Shown: positions 1 to 12,206, counted from the first letter of the stretch. The stretch: DNA of 62,000 nt from Cryptomeria japonica (GCF_030272615.1 NC_081413.1:564572510-564634509), one strand, 5' to 3'. The notes: generated by a model not told the origin, from the sequence alone. Program-made: numbers and translations.

Positions 1-673
1 GTTGTGTTCTTTTCTAGAATCATTGGATGATTTAGTGATCGCAACTAGTAGTACTACACTAAGTTGAAGCTTGAATAAATGACCATTTTTTGTGATTTCA
101 CATTCTAGTCATTTACTTGGACATCTTGGCACTTGAAAATGACCATCTTACATGAGATGAATTTGTTTAATATGTTTTATATGTATTGATTTTATTGATT
201 TTTTAAGGTTTTATTTGAGGAGGTATCATAGGTTTCTCTATTCATCCTTTTGTGGTAAAATTAGAAAAGGGATAACTATGATTCTTTTGTAAAATAGTAT
301 CTTCATAAGTTTTAGGTGGTGTAATCATTTTCCTTTTATGTATGGAGTCATACCTAAACTAGAAACACTAGAAAATATATAATCTTGGTGTAACATCATT
401 GACCATGTAGGAGTGATTTGATCTAGTATCAAGATCATGATTCTATGTGTATTGCATTGGATATTGATTTCCCCCACACACTTTGGAATAGACTTTAGGA
501 GATCCATGGAGACCCTCATATCTCTCCATTCCTAGAGGATCCTATTGTAGATTGTTTCATTCCCTTTGTAGATGAAGATCACATACCCTTCGATGGTGAT
601 ACTTAAGAGGAAATTCACTATATCATATTAAATAATTTATTTACTTAAGATCAACTTTGATTTACATATTAAA

Positions 674-1055
674 TAATTTTCAAAATATATTTTAATTATG
701 TACATGACAAAAAAGGAATTCATTAAAATTCAATGTATATTATTGAGTAGTAATAGCTTACAAAAAAAAGCTATTCATGTTTATTTTTCAATTAAAATTC
801 TATTAAAATGTCTTTTTTTTTTTTTATAATTAAATGATTCCTCTCTTTTAGAAATCAATTTCATAGTTAATAACTATGAATGTCATAGTTAATAACTATT
901 CCTCCTTTTTTAATCACTATAAAAAAACTAGGAGTCTAGTTAAAATGGGTACCAAAAAGAATTTTGTCACTATTGAGGGTGTAGTTATGATAGCATATCC
1001 TAATGGTATGTTCTTAGTCCATCTAATTTTCAAAATATATTTTAATTATGTACAT
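674..1055. repeat. 32-bp perfect direct repeat, 350 bp apart
   Basis: Positions 674-705 and 1024-1055 are identical AT-rich 32-mers ending in TATGTACAT. The second copy starts where the IF-1-like reading frame at 945-1026 stops resembling IF-1, so the repeat may mark a rearrangement boundary. No terminal structure typical of a transposon is visible around it. Confidence 0.6.
945..1026 (+). pseudogene. Possible remnant of translation initiation factor IF-1 (infA-like)
   Basis: An ATG at 945 opens about 27 codons reading GTKKNF..EGVV..AYPNGMF.V.L. IF-1 proteins begin with a short basic stretch followed by an EG(x)V....LPN(G)MF(R)V(x)L beta-strand pattern, and this stretch matches that spacing. 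The match ends at the 32-bp repeat, and the rest of the S1-like fold, including the GKIRRN and PGD motifs, is absent. Seen: the short motif match. Inferred: a truncated nuclear copy of an organelle-type gene. It is short enough to be chance. Confidence 0.2.
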
Positions 1056-2476
1056 CAATTATATCAATTAGAATAAACATTTGGTAATGAAATACAAGCA
1101 ATTATCATAAAAAATTTAGAATCAATTCATTCTAAATGTAAAATGATACATACACATATAGATATACAATCAGTTTTTTAATTTAATTTATACTTGGCAA
1201 AATAAATTTATATAGACATGTAAATTTTTAAGTAATTTAGTGGGGTTTATAATGAAACCTATCCAAGAAAATTTGTCACATATTAGAATACATAACTCAT
1301 CTACCCTATATAGACACCACCCTCAACTCTCCCTTCTTGTTGGTTCTTATTTTACTATTTCAATTAATGCTTTCACATAATATAATACATTCACTTCCAA
1401 CACACACTCTACTATTTTCATGTGCATTTTGCAAACCAACCAACACTTTACTAATATTGCTACAATAAGATTGCAATACCTCAAACTCTTGATGTACACC
1501 TTCTATTTATACTTTCTTTCTTTCCATTTGAGGCAAGTAGGTCACTAAGTCCAATCCTTTTGAGAAATCAACAAACATTTCTTAGACAACCCTACCTTGA
1601 TTATACCTTAACAATTTTCATGTCCATAATTAAAAGGAGTCTTAAGATCCATTTTCATAAGCCTACATTAATAATGAAAATAATTAGGTTGAAGAAAAAC
1701 CCCTCTTAGATAAAAAAATTTGTGATGTTACCTACCTCCATACTTGTCTCTTCTAGTGCAACTTTCATGAATCCTAGAGTTTATTTTGATTTTTAAATAA
1801 AGATTTGGTTAAACCTTTTGTAAAATAAATTATTATAGGGTTTTTGATCCTTTCCTTTCTCTATGTTTATTATACTTATCATCCAATCCAATGGAAAAAT
1901 ACACTCTCCTATAACCAAAAAAAACTAAATTTAACTCTAAAAGCTCCAATCAAAAACTAAATATATGTTCCATTTGATACAACACTGCTAGGAAAAACAC
2001 TAATCACTAAGCACCATTTAATACCATAAGCACCAATAACACTCCTTCAAATGTTATAGCACCACCTTTATTACTAATCCATTAAATTAGCATTCTACAA
2101 AATAAACACTAATCTAATGAAATTAAAACCATTTATTTAAAACTTATAATTCTCCTTAATAGAATCCTTATCAAACCTCAATAATAGCTAAGGAACATTA
2201 ATCCATGGTGTCCAACTCAATTGCTTAGGACATGAAAACGTTAAAATTTTTGACACTAAATATAGCAGCCATTATGAATGCTTAAGGTGGTTGATAACAT
2301 ACATGTTACTCTAAATGTTTTCTTGAGCTAGGAATCATGGTATATTGCCAAGTTATTGAATCTTAATCCAATGTTTAGGGTTTTAATTAAAGATTATAAT
2401 TAAAGATTATAATTTAGGGTTTAGGGTTAATCAACCAAGATAGTCAAATTTCTCCTGGGACTTGTTCGTTTTTTTC

Positions 2477-2720
2477 TATTTAGGGTTTAGTGTTCATTTT
2501 TCTATTCAGGGTTTATTGTCTATTTTTTGCGTCTAATGTTTATTGTTCATTTTTCTGTTCAAGGTTTATTGTCTTTTTTTTGTGTCTAATGTTTATTGTT
2601 CATTTTTTTGTTCAGGGTTTATTGTCTGTTTTTTGGGTCTAATGTTTATTGTTCGTTTTTCTGTTCAGGGTTTATTGTCTATTTTTTGTGTCTAATGTTT
2701 ATTGTTCGTTTACGTTTTTG
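2477..2720. repeat. Tandem repeat, period about 53 bp
   Basis: The word GTCTAATG recurs at 2531, 2583, 2637 and 2690, each followed by TTTATTGTTC and a GGTTTATTGTCT block, giving a period of 52-54 bp over four to five copies. Copies differ by a few substitutions and T-run length. The open frame through it is a by-product of the repeat. Confidence 0.8.
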
Positions 2721-2934
2721 TTTTTTGTTTTTTTCCTATGGTTTTTACTATTCATATTTTTTTGCAATATTTGAAAACTGAAAACTATTTTAAACATGAA
2801 ATAAAAGACGATTTTTAAACTTTAAAACATAAAAATTAAAAAATAACAATACATTAACATTTTTTTATGAAAAACAATAAAAATAAATAAAATAGAATAT
2901 AAAAAATAAAACTAAATACCTAGAAGGAGGTAAA

Positions 2935-3262
2935 AATGGTCTAGGGGGTCAGCTGAGGTGAAAAAAACGGGTACCCGTGCTCCTCAGAAACGCTTGCCCG
3001 TTTTCCAAATAGTAAAAATGATGGAAAATGGTTAAAAAAAAAAAAATACATTTCAAAAATGGATGCCAGTTTTTTTCAAATCGGGCACCCGATTTGAAAT
3101 GAACGAGCGTTCGTTTAGCTTCGGGCACCCGTTGCTAAACGGACGCCCGTTTTTTGATGGCTCGGGCACCCGAAGCTAAACGTAAAAATCGGGCACCCGT
3201 TTCTAGCGGGCTCATTTCCCAACCCGTGGACTTCCGCAGGATTGGGACCCAACTTTGTACGT
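2935..3262. repeat. GC-rich palindromic module rich in CGGGCACCCG
   Basis: A sharply GC-richer stretch in AT-rich DNA holds several copies of the near-palindrome CGGGCACCCG, plus inverted segments around GCTTCGGGCACCCG and CGGGCACCCGAAGC. It shares its right-hand part (a GCTTCGG..CCCG block and GGACTTCCGC) with the right half of element D at about 45615-45705. That suggests a second, more decayed member of the same repeat family. Its outer ends are not clear. Confidence 0.55.
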
Positions 3263-3772
3263 TTATCCACATAGAGTGTTGAACACTCAAAATTAACCCA
3301 ACAAACAAAGTGACATGCATACACAAGTTATGTCTCTATGTTTAAATAAACTACCAAAGCAAAAGATGTACAAAGTTATGGTCACATGTGGTAAGCTACA
3401 AACACATATAATTTTTGGTTTATACAATTTAAATGAAATGAGAAATGGATCCTAGACTAAAGACATAAATTACGATATAAATCAATATCATCCATTGGAG
3501 GAAATAGCCGACAAGATCCAACTTCAATCCTAAAGGAAAGTTGGATGTTGTGTATGATTATTCCCTCTTTTTTATTTGATTTGTTTTGACATGATTGGAT
3601 ATGGTTTTGATATGCAGATGCAAGAGCTAGGTAAAATGATACAAAATTGATAATATTCACTATAAATATATAGATAAAAAACAAAAAGCTAACATAGAAG
3701 ATTAGATCTAGAAATGGGATGCAAAGAAGAACCTATCACTGAAATTTGGAGTTGAAAGTTTCAATCAAGTGT

Positions 3773-4110
3773 TCTTTTGCACAAGTACTGAGTAGGGTTT
3801 TTTGGGTTGCAACTTATTGACTCCAAAATGGGGTCTTTGGTGTGCCACTTGGGTCGCACTCTTTTGCACAAATGCTAAGTGGGGTTTTTGGGTCACGACT
3901 TCCCAACTTCAAAGTGGGGTTTCTGGAGTGACCCGTTGAACATATTCTTTTGTACAAGTTCTAAGTGGGGTTTTCCACATCACAACTTCTTGACTTTTGA
4001 AGTGGGGTTCCTGGTGTGCCCCTTGAGTGACATTGTTTTACACAAGTGCTAAGTGGGGTTTTTTGGTTCGCCCCTTCTTGATTCCGAAGTAGGGTTTCTT
4101 TTTTCTATTT
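3773..4110. repeat. 87-bp tandem satellite, block 1
   Basis: The word TCTTTTGCACAAG or a close variant starts units at 3773, 3860, 3946 and 4034, a period of 86-88 bp. Each unit carries two AAGTGGGGTTT cores and a GGTGTGCCCC segment. The same unit reappears at 6013-6420, so this is one array split by intervening DNA and a solo LTR. Confidence 0.85.
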
Positions 4111-4339
4111 TTTTTCTTACTCTGGAATTTTTAAATTCCTTACTATTTCTTTTTTTTTTGTGATAAATAGGAATTCTTGCTTTATAAAAATAGATTTTGT
4201 TGGACCAAGCACAGGTTTTAGGGCTACATTCTTTTCTCCAAGTGTGAAGTGGAGATTTAGGTGCATTCCTCGGGTGATCACATTTCTATCAAGTTCTTAG
4301 TGAGTTTTTTTTAAGGTCACAGCTTCCTAAGTTCCTTGG

Positions 4340-4560
4340 ACCCTAAACCTTTCTCCCTTAACCCTTGACCTTGAACCCTACATCTTGAATTTTGAACCCT
4401 ACCCCATGCACTCTAAGATTTACACCCATCACCATGGACCCTAAACCTGAAACCAGGTAACCTAGACCCTAGACTCTAGACCTTGCACCCTAAACCCTAC
4501 ACACTACACATTGGATGTTATATTGTAAATCTTGAAACTTGGACCTTGCACCCCAAACAT
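4340..4560. repeat. Degenerate CCCTAAA-like low-complexity tract
   Basis: Words such as GACCCTAAACC, TTGAACCCTA and ACCCTAAACCCTA recur irregularly over about 220 bp. Exact tandem copies of the plant telomere unit are few and out of phase, so this is a telomere-like degenerate simple repeat, not a telomere. Confidence 0.5.
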
Positions 4561-4723
4561 TGAATAAAAAATAGGTTCTAGGGCTCGAAATGGGTTCAAG
4601 TAAGCAAAAACAAGTTTTGGGACCCAAAATAGGGTACAAGACTAAAACTAGGATGTGGAACTAAAAATGGATTTTGGGATGTAAGACGAGACTCGAGGAC
4701 ACAAAAGGGATCTAGGGCCTAAA

Positions 4724-5979
4724 TGTTGGCAATTTGGAGGAATTGATTATGTGTTGCATTGATGTCTTGTCATTGATGGCAACACTGACTGTTTTGGTTG
4801 TTTACTGGCTCCCGGTAGGTTCTAGTAGAGTGGTTGGATTACGATATTGATCCGATATGCTCCGGTATGCTTTGGTTTGTGGAATCCGTTTGGATCTCTC
4901 ATTCATGCTATTTAGATGCGTATCACAATCAGTTGGTTCAGGATTTGATGACTCAGATGCTATCATTTTTTCTATTAAGCCTTTTGGTCACTGGTAAGGG
5001 TTTTACCGGCAGAGCTTTGTTGATGATCTTTTGATGCACGTGATAAGTGGTGTTGGTGTGGCTTCTAGATAGCTTTCAGGATGTTGTTGGTTATCTTGTT
5101 TGTGTTCCTATTGATCGGTGTTGTTGGATTTGGTTTATGGTGACCTATTTTGGGTCCGGTCTTATTCTGCTACGTTATGGACCAATTTATGTAACATGTT
5201 GGTGGATGATCCCGATGTGTTACCAGATGGATTTATTGATTGGATTATATTGTATTGGTCTTAGGACGGCTTGGTTGATAATTGGATTGCGGGTTTATGT
5301 AATGAATTTATTGTATTATCTTTTAGGTGTCTGACCTAATTGTTTAGGTCCCGGGTTGGTATAAATATGATGTAAGATCTCTTTGTGGATCATATATGTG
5401 GGATGGTTATGTGATTATCAGTGTGCGAATAATGTTGTAATCATATGTAGAGGATAATAGGTGATCGAATTGGGTTGGTAAGAGAGGTTTAAGACCTCTG
5501 GTACTAAGCTTAACCGAAACTGTACTCAAGCATAGGAGATGCTATCTTTGTAGTTCACTCTTATTTCTAGATTGTAGTCTGGATTTATTTTGTAGTTAGT
5601 GAGGCTCCTTTTGTGATGAGTAGTGCACTCTAGGTTGTTGGCCTTCCTGCATGTGTAGTCCCCTCATTTTGTAATCACGTACTTACTGCAGAAGTGTTAT
5701 CTGACTGTGGGCAGGCTTCCCATCGTGGTTTTTCCCTTCACCGGGTTTTCCATGTACAAATCTTGGTGTCATGTGTTACAGATGGATGGTAACTATTTTG
5801 TGATTTATGCTTATGCTTAATTGGTATATCTGTTATTCCGGTATTTGGTTTATGGATGCCGGTATTGAGTTTATGTGTTCCGGTAATAAGGTTTTGGATG
5901 CTTAAAGTTATGTAATCTATTAACAACTGATTCAACCCCCCCTCTTTGTTGTCCTCTGGTTAGTTGAGTTGTCTAACAA
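4724..5979 (+). mobile_element. Solo LTR of a Copia-type retrotransposon
   Basis: The segment begins TGTTGGCA and ends near CTAACA(A). CCTAAA directly precedes it (4718-4723) and directly follows it (5980-5985), consistent with target-site duplication. Near its 3' end it carries a CCGTGGTTTTTCCC block, a GGGTTTTCCATG block and a CCCCCCCTCTTTG run, features also present at matching places in the LTRs of element E. No primer site, coding domain or second LTR adjoins it, so recombination between LTRs probably removed the body. The exact 3' base is uncertain by one or two positions. Confidence 0.75.
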
Positions 5980-6012
5980 CCTAAAATGGGTTCATAGGAC
6001 CAAAAATGGGAC

Positions 6013-6420
6013 TTCTTTTGCATAAGTATTGAGTGGGGTTTTTTAGGTTGTGTCTTGCCTACTTCAAAGTGGGGTTTCTGGTGTGCCCCATGGGCGACAT
6101 TCTTTTGCACAAGTGTTGAGTGGGGTTTTCCAAGTCACGGCTTCCCAACTCTAAGTGAAGGTTTCTAGTGCACACCTTAGGCTACATTCTTTTGAACAAG
6201 TGTTGAGTGGGGTTTTGGGGGTTGCAACTTCTCGACTCTGAAGTGGGGTTTTTGTAGCACCCTTGGGTTGCATTCTTTTCTACAAGTACTAAGTGGGGTT
6301 TTCTGGGTCACATCTTTTTACTTTGAAGTGGGGTTTTTGGTGTGCCCCTCTGACCACATTCTTTTGCACAAGTGCTAAGTGGGTTTTTTTGGCTTGTGAC
6401 TTCCCAAATCCATAGTGGAC
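6013..6420. repeat. 87-bp tandem satellite, block 2
   Basis: Units start at 6013, 6101, 6188, 6274 and 6360 with the same 86-88 bp period and the same AAGTGGGGTTT and GGTGTGCCCC words as block 1. With block 1 this gives at least nine units. Confidence 0.85.
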
Positions 6421-7137
6421 TTTAGATGGTTAGCTAAATATTTTCATGAATTAATTTTTTTCAATTATAAAGTTTTGTGTATTGCAAGTAAACTTGAATG
6501 ATAACTCATTTTTAACTTTTCATGAAAATCCTTGAGTAATTGAATTATTTCTTCTTTACTTAACACTTCTGGTACATTCAATCATGATTCCTTTTGTACA
6601 ATAATTCATCCTTTATTATGAAATACTTATTTTTCAAATATAAATCTTTTCATTAACTTGAATTCATATAAATAAGATACTTGTTATTTACCAAATAAAA
6701 CATCATATTTCATGTATAACAACATCAATATTGATTAGATATAATAATGCAAGATAATTTGACCAAGATAATTGTTCTACCACCCTTATAACTTGAAAAT
6801 TTAATCAACAAAATTGATTATTCCATTATTTTATACAATAAACTCTCTAAAATACCATGATTAGAGCTCTCAATGATACTTTAACAATAAAAATTTAATA
6901 ACAGGAGAAATTATCACATTACTTTAAACTCGTATGCTTTCTCCATCGAAATTTTCTTGCTAAAGAAATAAGTGAAATTGAAATTTATTTTAATCTATAT
7001 ATACATACGATCTAGTGATCATACAGTGATGCATGAATGAGTACCGAAACAAAAAATAACAAGTGACTTTAAAAAATCCCAAACACCTTAACTGGATATT
7101 CTGAAATCTAAAATATACAGACTCACATTAAAGGAAG
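6421..7137. other. AT-rich spacer between the satellite and the membrane-protein gene
   Basis: No open frame, repeat or RNA gene is visible. It lies downstream of the minus-strand gene and probably holds its 3' flank. Confidence 0.6.
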
Positions 7138-7143
7138 TTTATT
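7138..7143 (-). promoter_or_regulatory. Poly(A) signal AATAAA
   Basis: The minus strand reads AATAAA about 25 bases past the stop codon of the 7168-9216 gene. Plant poly(A) signals are loose, so this is supporting evidence only. Confidence 0.4.
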
Positions 7144-7167
7144 TGCATTTGAAAGGTACAAATATCG

Positions 7168-9216
7168 TCAAGGGGCAGCCTCTATATCATTACACTCTCC
7201 CTCTGATACTTCTGCTCCAATTTGACATGGGACTTGTGCTGTCTCTTCCGAATGAATGTCTCCATCTTTAAGCAGCTGTTGTAAGAGTGCGCTCACCTCT
7301 CCTGCAAGTTCAATGGCTCTTTCGATCTTCTTTTCATCTAAGCTCCGAGCCCACTGCTTTGTGTATTCTAGAATCTTATCCGTAGCTTCAAACAGACAGG
7401 AAACAATGAAATATCCCACCATTTTGCGTAGCATTTCACCCAACTTTTCTTTATTATTACAACATTCATCAAATCTCATCAAGAGGGGCGGTGTTCCATC
7501 AGATTCTTCCAACCCCTGCACAATGCGTGTAAGCGTCTTCTCTACTTTCTCTCGTTCTTCTGCTGTAAGATTTGGTGAAGGAGATGTACCAAAGCCGTGC
7601 TTGAACTTTCTCTCCGCCATCAGCATTATAAGATCGCATTGTATACTCCCCGCGAAGAACATGAAGTTCAATGTGCCAAAGTTGTTGAAGGGCTCCAAAA
7701 TTATGTTTTCTGGACAGTCCACAAACTTAAGCACGTCCTGTGTCTCCCTGTATGCTGCCAGCGCATCCTCCATATCTATACCTATCTCAAGATCAGCGAT
7801 ATCACTGAATATGTTTGACATTTTTCTCACCCAACTCTTCTTGGTGTGCCGCAGATGCTCATGGTTTTGATGAAGTCTATCGCTTCCCATTATTGAAAGC
7901 AATCCTTTGTAGCTTTCTTTAATTTTGCAACCTTCCATCCTATGCTTCATTCTATCAAATGAATTTTTATTGACCATCCAGAAAGTGTTTTTGTCCTCTT
8001 CACTGAACTTGGCATCCAGTATGGAGTGGTATTTCAATTTTTCATCATTCGCTGAAATATACTTGTCCGAATTGCAGCATTGCTGAAGAAACTCGCTGCT
8101 AAATACTAGAGCGGACAAATACCAGCAGATGAAGCAGAATAACCACAGTAAACTGATTGGCATAATCAAAACACACAAAGGAAGGAGCACTACAAGGCAG
8201 GAAACAGAAATAAAAATATTCCTCAATGTAAGTTCCGGATGTACAAGAAATTGTACCAACCAAGACCATAACGGGTTCACCACGACACCAGATGCAACTA
8301 AGAAGACAAATATTGTGTCGAGGAAAATGTCTTTCTTGATTGAAGTTGCACAATAAAGTGCCGTCTTGAACCATCTGCAGAGCACGAGGATCCATCCAAT
8401 TAAAATGAAAGTGCACTGAAGATAAAATGCCAAATTACCTCCTCCATTATTGTAATGAAGAAGAGATGAACGACATGCCACTTTAGCTGCCATGACGACA
8501 ACACAAATTGTGACGATCGTTCCTGCACCTGGACTGAAAGCTGAGCTATATATAAAGTAGCATGTCTTCCATGTACGAGCTGCAACCCATGACTTCATCA
8601 CCTCATCTCTAAAAGTCTCCCACCTACTGCCGTCATTTTCCACATGTTTAAAGAGCATTTCGGGAATATCATGACTGAAAACAAGACTCTCAATCTTACC
8701 ACACATTATGAGTAAGCCTAACAAAAGGAGGAGAGATGAGGCTCCGAGTAAGAGCAGCACACCAGATGATAGAAACCACGGGCGTGCTTCCTTTTCGACT
8801 TTGGAGTTATTACCATTCTGCAATGCATAAATTTCTGTAGAAATGTGAAACGACAAACTTACAAACAAGGCGGCTACATTGCTCCAACTCCCTTCGGAGC
8901 CCGTCAAGGCTAGTGCAGGCAGAAGACATCCCACAAAAACACACATTGTGAGCCTCGCCACATCCATCCTGAGTTGGTTATCAACCAACGCTTCCAAGTA
9001 CTTCTCATTGGACGCCTCAAGAACATTCACTTTCTGAATGTTAACATAGCTTAAAATCTGTATTGTAAGAGCACTTAAAACGAAGAGCTTGTTTGGGATC
9101 CACGAACTTAGATTTACGCGGTCCCTGGCCATGCCCATTGCAATGTCCCATAATATGAATATTATAAGTGCACATGTAGCAAGTATCATCTTCGAGTCAT
9201 CAAGATTATAATCCAT
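7168..9216 (-). CDS. Multi-pass membrane protein of unknown function, 682 residues, single exon
   Basis: This is the only long intact frame outside mobile DNA. The frame opens further upstream at a GTG, but the first ATG is at 9216 (MDYNLDDSKMIL), which I take as the start; it gives 682 residues with no intron needed. The N-terminal half has about nine or ten hydrophobic segments, roughly at residues 10-30, 42-60, 90-108, 112-130, 148-172, 220-243, 255-275, 290-312 and 325-365. From about 370 the protein is soluble, charged and probably helical, with several Cys residues and an acidic end. The layout resembles plant DUF4220/DUF594-type membrane proteins, but I cannot find their diagnostic motifs and do not assign a family. 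Codon use and base composition are clearly more gene-like than the flanks. A TATA box lies upstream and AATAAA downstream. Confidence 0.8.
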   Translation of the reverse strand: MDYNLDDSKMILATCALIIFILWDIAMGMARDRVNLSSWIPNKLFVLSALTIQILSYVNIQKVNVLEASNEKYLEALVDNQLRMDVARLTMCVFVGCLLPALALTGSEGSWSNVAALFVSLSFHISTEIYALQNGNNSKVEKEARPWFLSSGVLLLLGASSLLLLLGLLIMCGKIESLVFSHDIPEMLFKHVENDGSRWETFRDEVMKSWVAARTWKTCYFIYSSAFSPGAGTIVTICVVVMAAKVACRSSLLHYNNGGGNLAFYLQCTFILIGWILVLCRWFKTALYCATSIKKDIFLDTIFVFLVASGVVVNPLWSWLVQFLVHPELTLRNIFISVSCLVVLLPLCVLIMPISLLWLFCFICWYLSALVFSSEFLQQCCNSDKYISANDEKLKYHSILDAKFSEEDKNTFWMVNKNSFDRMKHRMEGCKIKESYKGLLSIMGSDRLHQNHEHLRHTKKSWVRKMSNIFSDIADLEIGIDMEDALAAYRETQDVLKFVDCPENIILEPFNNFGTLNFMFFAGSIQCDLIMLMAERKFKHGFGTSPSPNLTAEEREKVEKTLTRIVQGLEESDGTPPLLMRFDECCNNKEKLGEMLRKMVGYFIVSCLFEATDKILEYTKQWARSLDEKKIERAIELAGEVSALLQQLLKDGDIHSEETAQVPCQIGAEVSEGECNDIEAAP

Positions 9217-9510
9217 TTGTAATCCTAAACTCAACACAAACAGAATACAACTGTGATCTACTTAAAGGAACAATGTAGCAGATGTCTGCATTCAAATCAT
9301 TCAATGAATATAAATACTAACAGGTTTATGAAATATTCCAATCAAGTTCCCCACTAAACTGCTCATCTCTTTTGTTTTGGAATCCAATTCTTTTCTTGGG
9401 AACCATCTTGAAGCAGTTCAGCGAACCTGCTAACAGCTCGGTAAATTTCTTACAGGAGTATCTCTTTTGAAACTGTAAAATAACTTGCATCCCTCAAATA
9501 ACTTCTAGAG

Positions 9511-9521
9511 CTTTATATATA
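9511..9521 (-). promoter_or_regulatory. TATA box for the 682-residue membrane-protein gene
   Basis: The minus strand reads TATATATAAAG about 295 bases upstream of the chosen ATG. If used, transcription would start near 9480 and leave a 5' leader of roughly 260 bases. The region is AT-rich, so chance is possible. Confidence 0.4.
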
Positions 9522-9782
9522 CATTATATTTACACTGTGAGTCTGCAGATTATATCCCATTAGGTCGCTTATTTATTGTACATATCATAATACTGTAATG
9601 GTGAACTGTTTTGGTAAATAAATTTATGGACGCTTTGTGATATGATAAAATAAAACAAAATTCGTTTGGTTAAAGTTGGCATAGAGAATGTACATTTATT
9701 GAAAGGCAAGCACAGCTTTATTCTTCTTCTTCTTTTTTTTATAATGACAAACAGAAGCAATATGTGCTCATGTACGCTTTAT

Positions 9783-9956
9783 CCAAAGTAATGCGAGTAA
9801 TTCTTTCTTGTTTTATTCCAAAGTAATGGGACTAATTCTTTCTTGTTTTATTCCAAAGTAATGCTACTCATTCTTGTTTTTTTCCAAAGTAATGCTACTC
9901 ATTCTTGTTTTATTCCAAAGTAATGCGACTCATTCTTGTATTTTTCCAAAGTAATG
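9783..9956. repeat. Minisatellite, period 35 then 31 bp, six copies
   Basis: CCAAAGTAATG occurs at 9783, 9818, 9853, 9884, 9915 and 9946, each linked by a CATTCTTGTTTTATT-type spacer. The first units are 35 bp and the later ones 31 bp, a four-base difference within the spacer. It lies 570-740 bases upstream of the membrane-protein ATG. Confidence 0.9.
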
Positions 9957-10398
9957 GCTTGTCCTGTTTTAGTTATGTCGTATCAATATGTCCCGTTTGA
10001 CTTGAGCATAAGACTACCTACTTCAAAAGTGGTCTATGTATCAATACTTTGCCTCAGCCACACTCAAAACATAAAGAACAATATTATGATTGTACTGCGC
10101 CTCACATAATTATAAGGGAAAAGAACATATTAATTTAGATCTGGCAATTGTATCTCGGTGTGTAATGGGTATGCCGAAGGGGTGTGGAATATCAATTAAG
10201 AAAAATTTAGGTCTATTTTTTATCATATATTTATGTAGTACATGAGATCAATTGATAGAAAATTTAGCTTTTTCTTTTTTTATGCAACAAACATCTCAAT
10301 GGAGAAGTGATAGTTTCAAATCAACTATGCAAATCCACTTATAGAGATTCAAACACGACTAAAAAAAACTTCTAAATCTGAAAGACAATTAGATTCCA

Positions 10399-11229
<831 letters not shown>

Positions 11230-11890
11230 AGGAGTAGATCATAAAAGCTACAAATGTATGATTGGAGGATTGGTGTATCTAATTGCCTCAAGACTAGATA
11301 TTATGCAAGTTGTTTGTTTGGTAGCTTGATATCAGGCCAACCCTAAGAAAACACATGAACAAGTAGTAAAGGGTATATTCAGGTATCTGAAAGGAACTGT
11401 AGACTATGACTTATGGTATAAGAAGGATAATAATTTCACAATGAAAGCATATACATATGTAGATAGGAACGAATGCATAGATGACATGAGTACAAGTGGT
11501 GTGAATTGTTCTTGGAAGACTTATTTGTCTCTTGGTTAAGTAAGGAACAAGATTCAATATCATTATCCACTTCAAAGGTAGAATACATTGCAACAACATT
11601 TTGCTGCACTCAGGTGATGTGGATGAAACAGACCCTCAAAGATATCAAGGTAGTATATGATGAAGCAATTCCTATTTTGTGTGATAATACAAGTGCTATT
11701 AATATTTTAAAGAATCCAATCATGCATTCAAGGACTAAGCATATTGCAATTCAATATCATTTCTTAAGAGAGAAGGTTGCTCAAAAAGGAAAATAGATTG
11801 AAATATATACTTACTAAGGAATGCATTATAGATATCTTTACTAAAGATTTGGCAAAATATACCTTCAAGTATCTCTAGTAGAAGTTCGGG
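11230..11890 (+). pseudogene. Decayed Copia reverse transcriptase/RNase H end
   Basis: Translations read through stops and frameshifts give Copia landmarks in order: a MIGGLVYL-like stretch, IFRYLKGT..YDLWY, then SKVEYIA, a CDNTSAI motif and SRTKHI..QYHFLRE, followed by a DIFTK-like end. These are the RNase H and C-terminal segments of a Copia polyprotein. Gag, protease, integrase and most of the reverse transcriptase are gone. Unlike element E it has frameshifts as well as stops, so it is older. It leads into a polypurine tract and LTR at 12142. Confidence 0.8.
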
Positions 11891-12130
11891 GTCACTGCCC
11901 CTCCTTTTTAAAACTAAATGTACTCAAGTGGTGCATCCATCCAGGGGGAGCTCTAGATTTCATCTTTTGCTCCTAGATTGATGTGGTGACTTCTCTTAGG
12001 GGGATTACTAATTATTGCAATCATCAGAGATTATCTGCCAAGAAGAAAGAGAATGCAACCGAGTTCTCTTTATCCTTGATGTCAAAGGAGGAGAGATCTA
12101 TTGGTGGTACACATGTTGCCATCAATGACA

Positions 12131-12141
12131 AAGAGGGAGAA
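12131..12141 (+). promoter_or_regulatory. Polypurine tract of the decayed Copia
   Basis: AAGAGGGAGAA lies directly before TGTTGG at 12142, the expected place for plus-strand priming next to a 3' LTR. Confidence 0.6.
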
Positions 12142-12206
12142 TGTTGGAAACTTGTTGCCATTGATGTCAACCTATCTTGTGTTGTCATTGATGTCAACTT
12201 GTATTT

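Larger units (their letters stand above)
1..2476. other. AT-rich intergenic DNA without a convincing gene
   Basis: Both strands are broken by stops at high density and the only open frames are short and AT-driven. Within it I see a 32-bp direct repeat and a weak initiation-factor-like remnant, listed separately. The rest holds nothing I can name. Confidence 0.6.

Noticed and set aside
4340-4560. Telomere or interstitial telomere array
   Set aside because: CCCTAAA words are irregular and out of phase; this is degenerate low-complexity DNA.
7256-7870. 204-codon plus-strand open frame
   Set aside because: It lies wholly antisense to the membrane-protein gene, is Ser-rich and has no motif; a shadow frame.
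9783-9956. CRISPR-like array
   Set aside because: Spacers between the repeated word are themselves repeats; this is an ordinary minisatellite in plant DNA.
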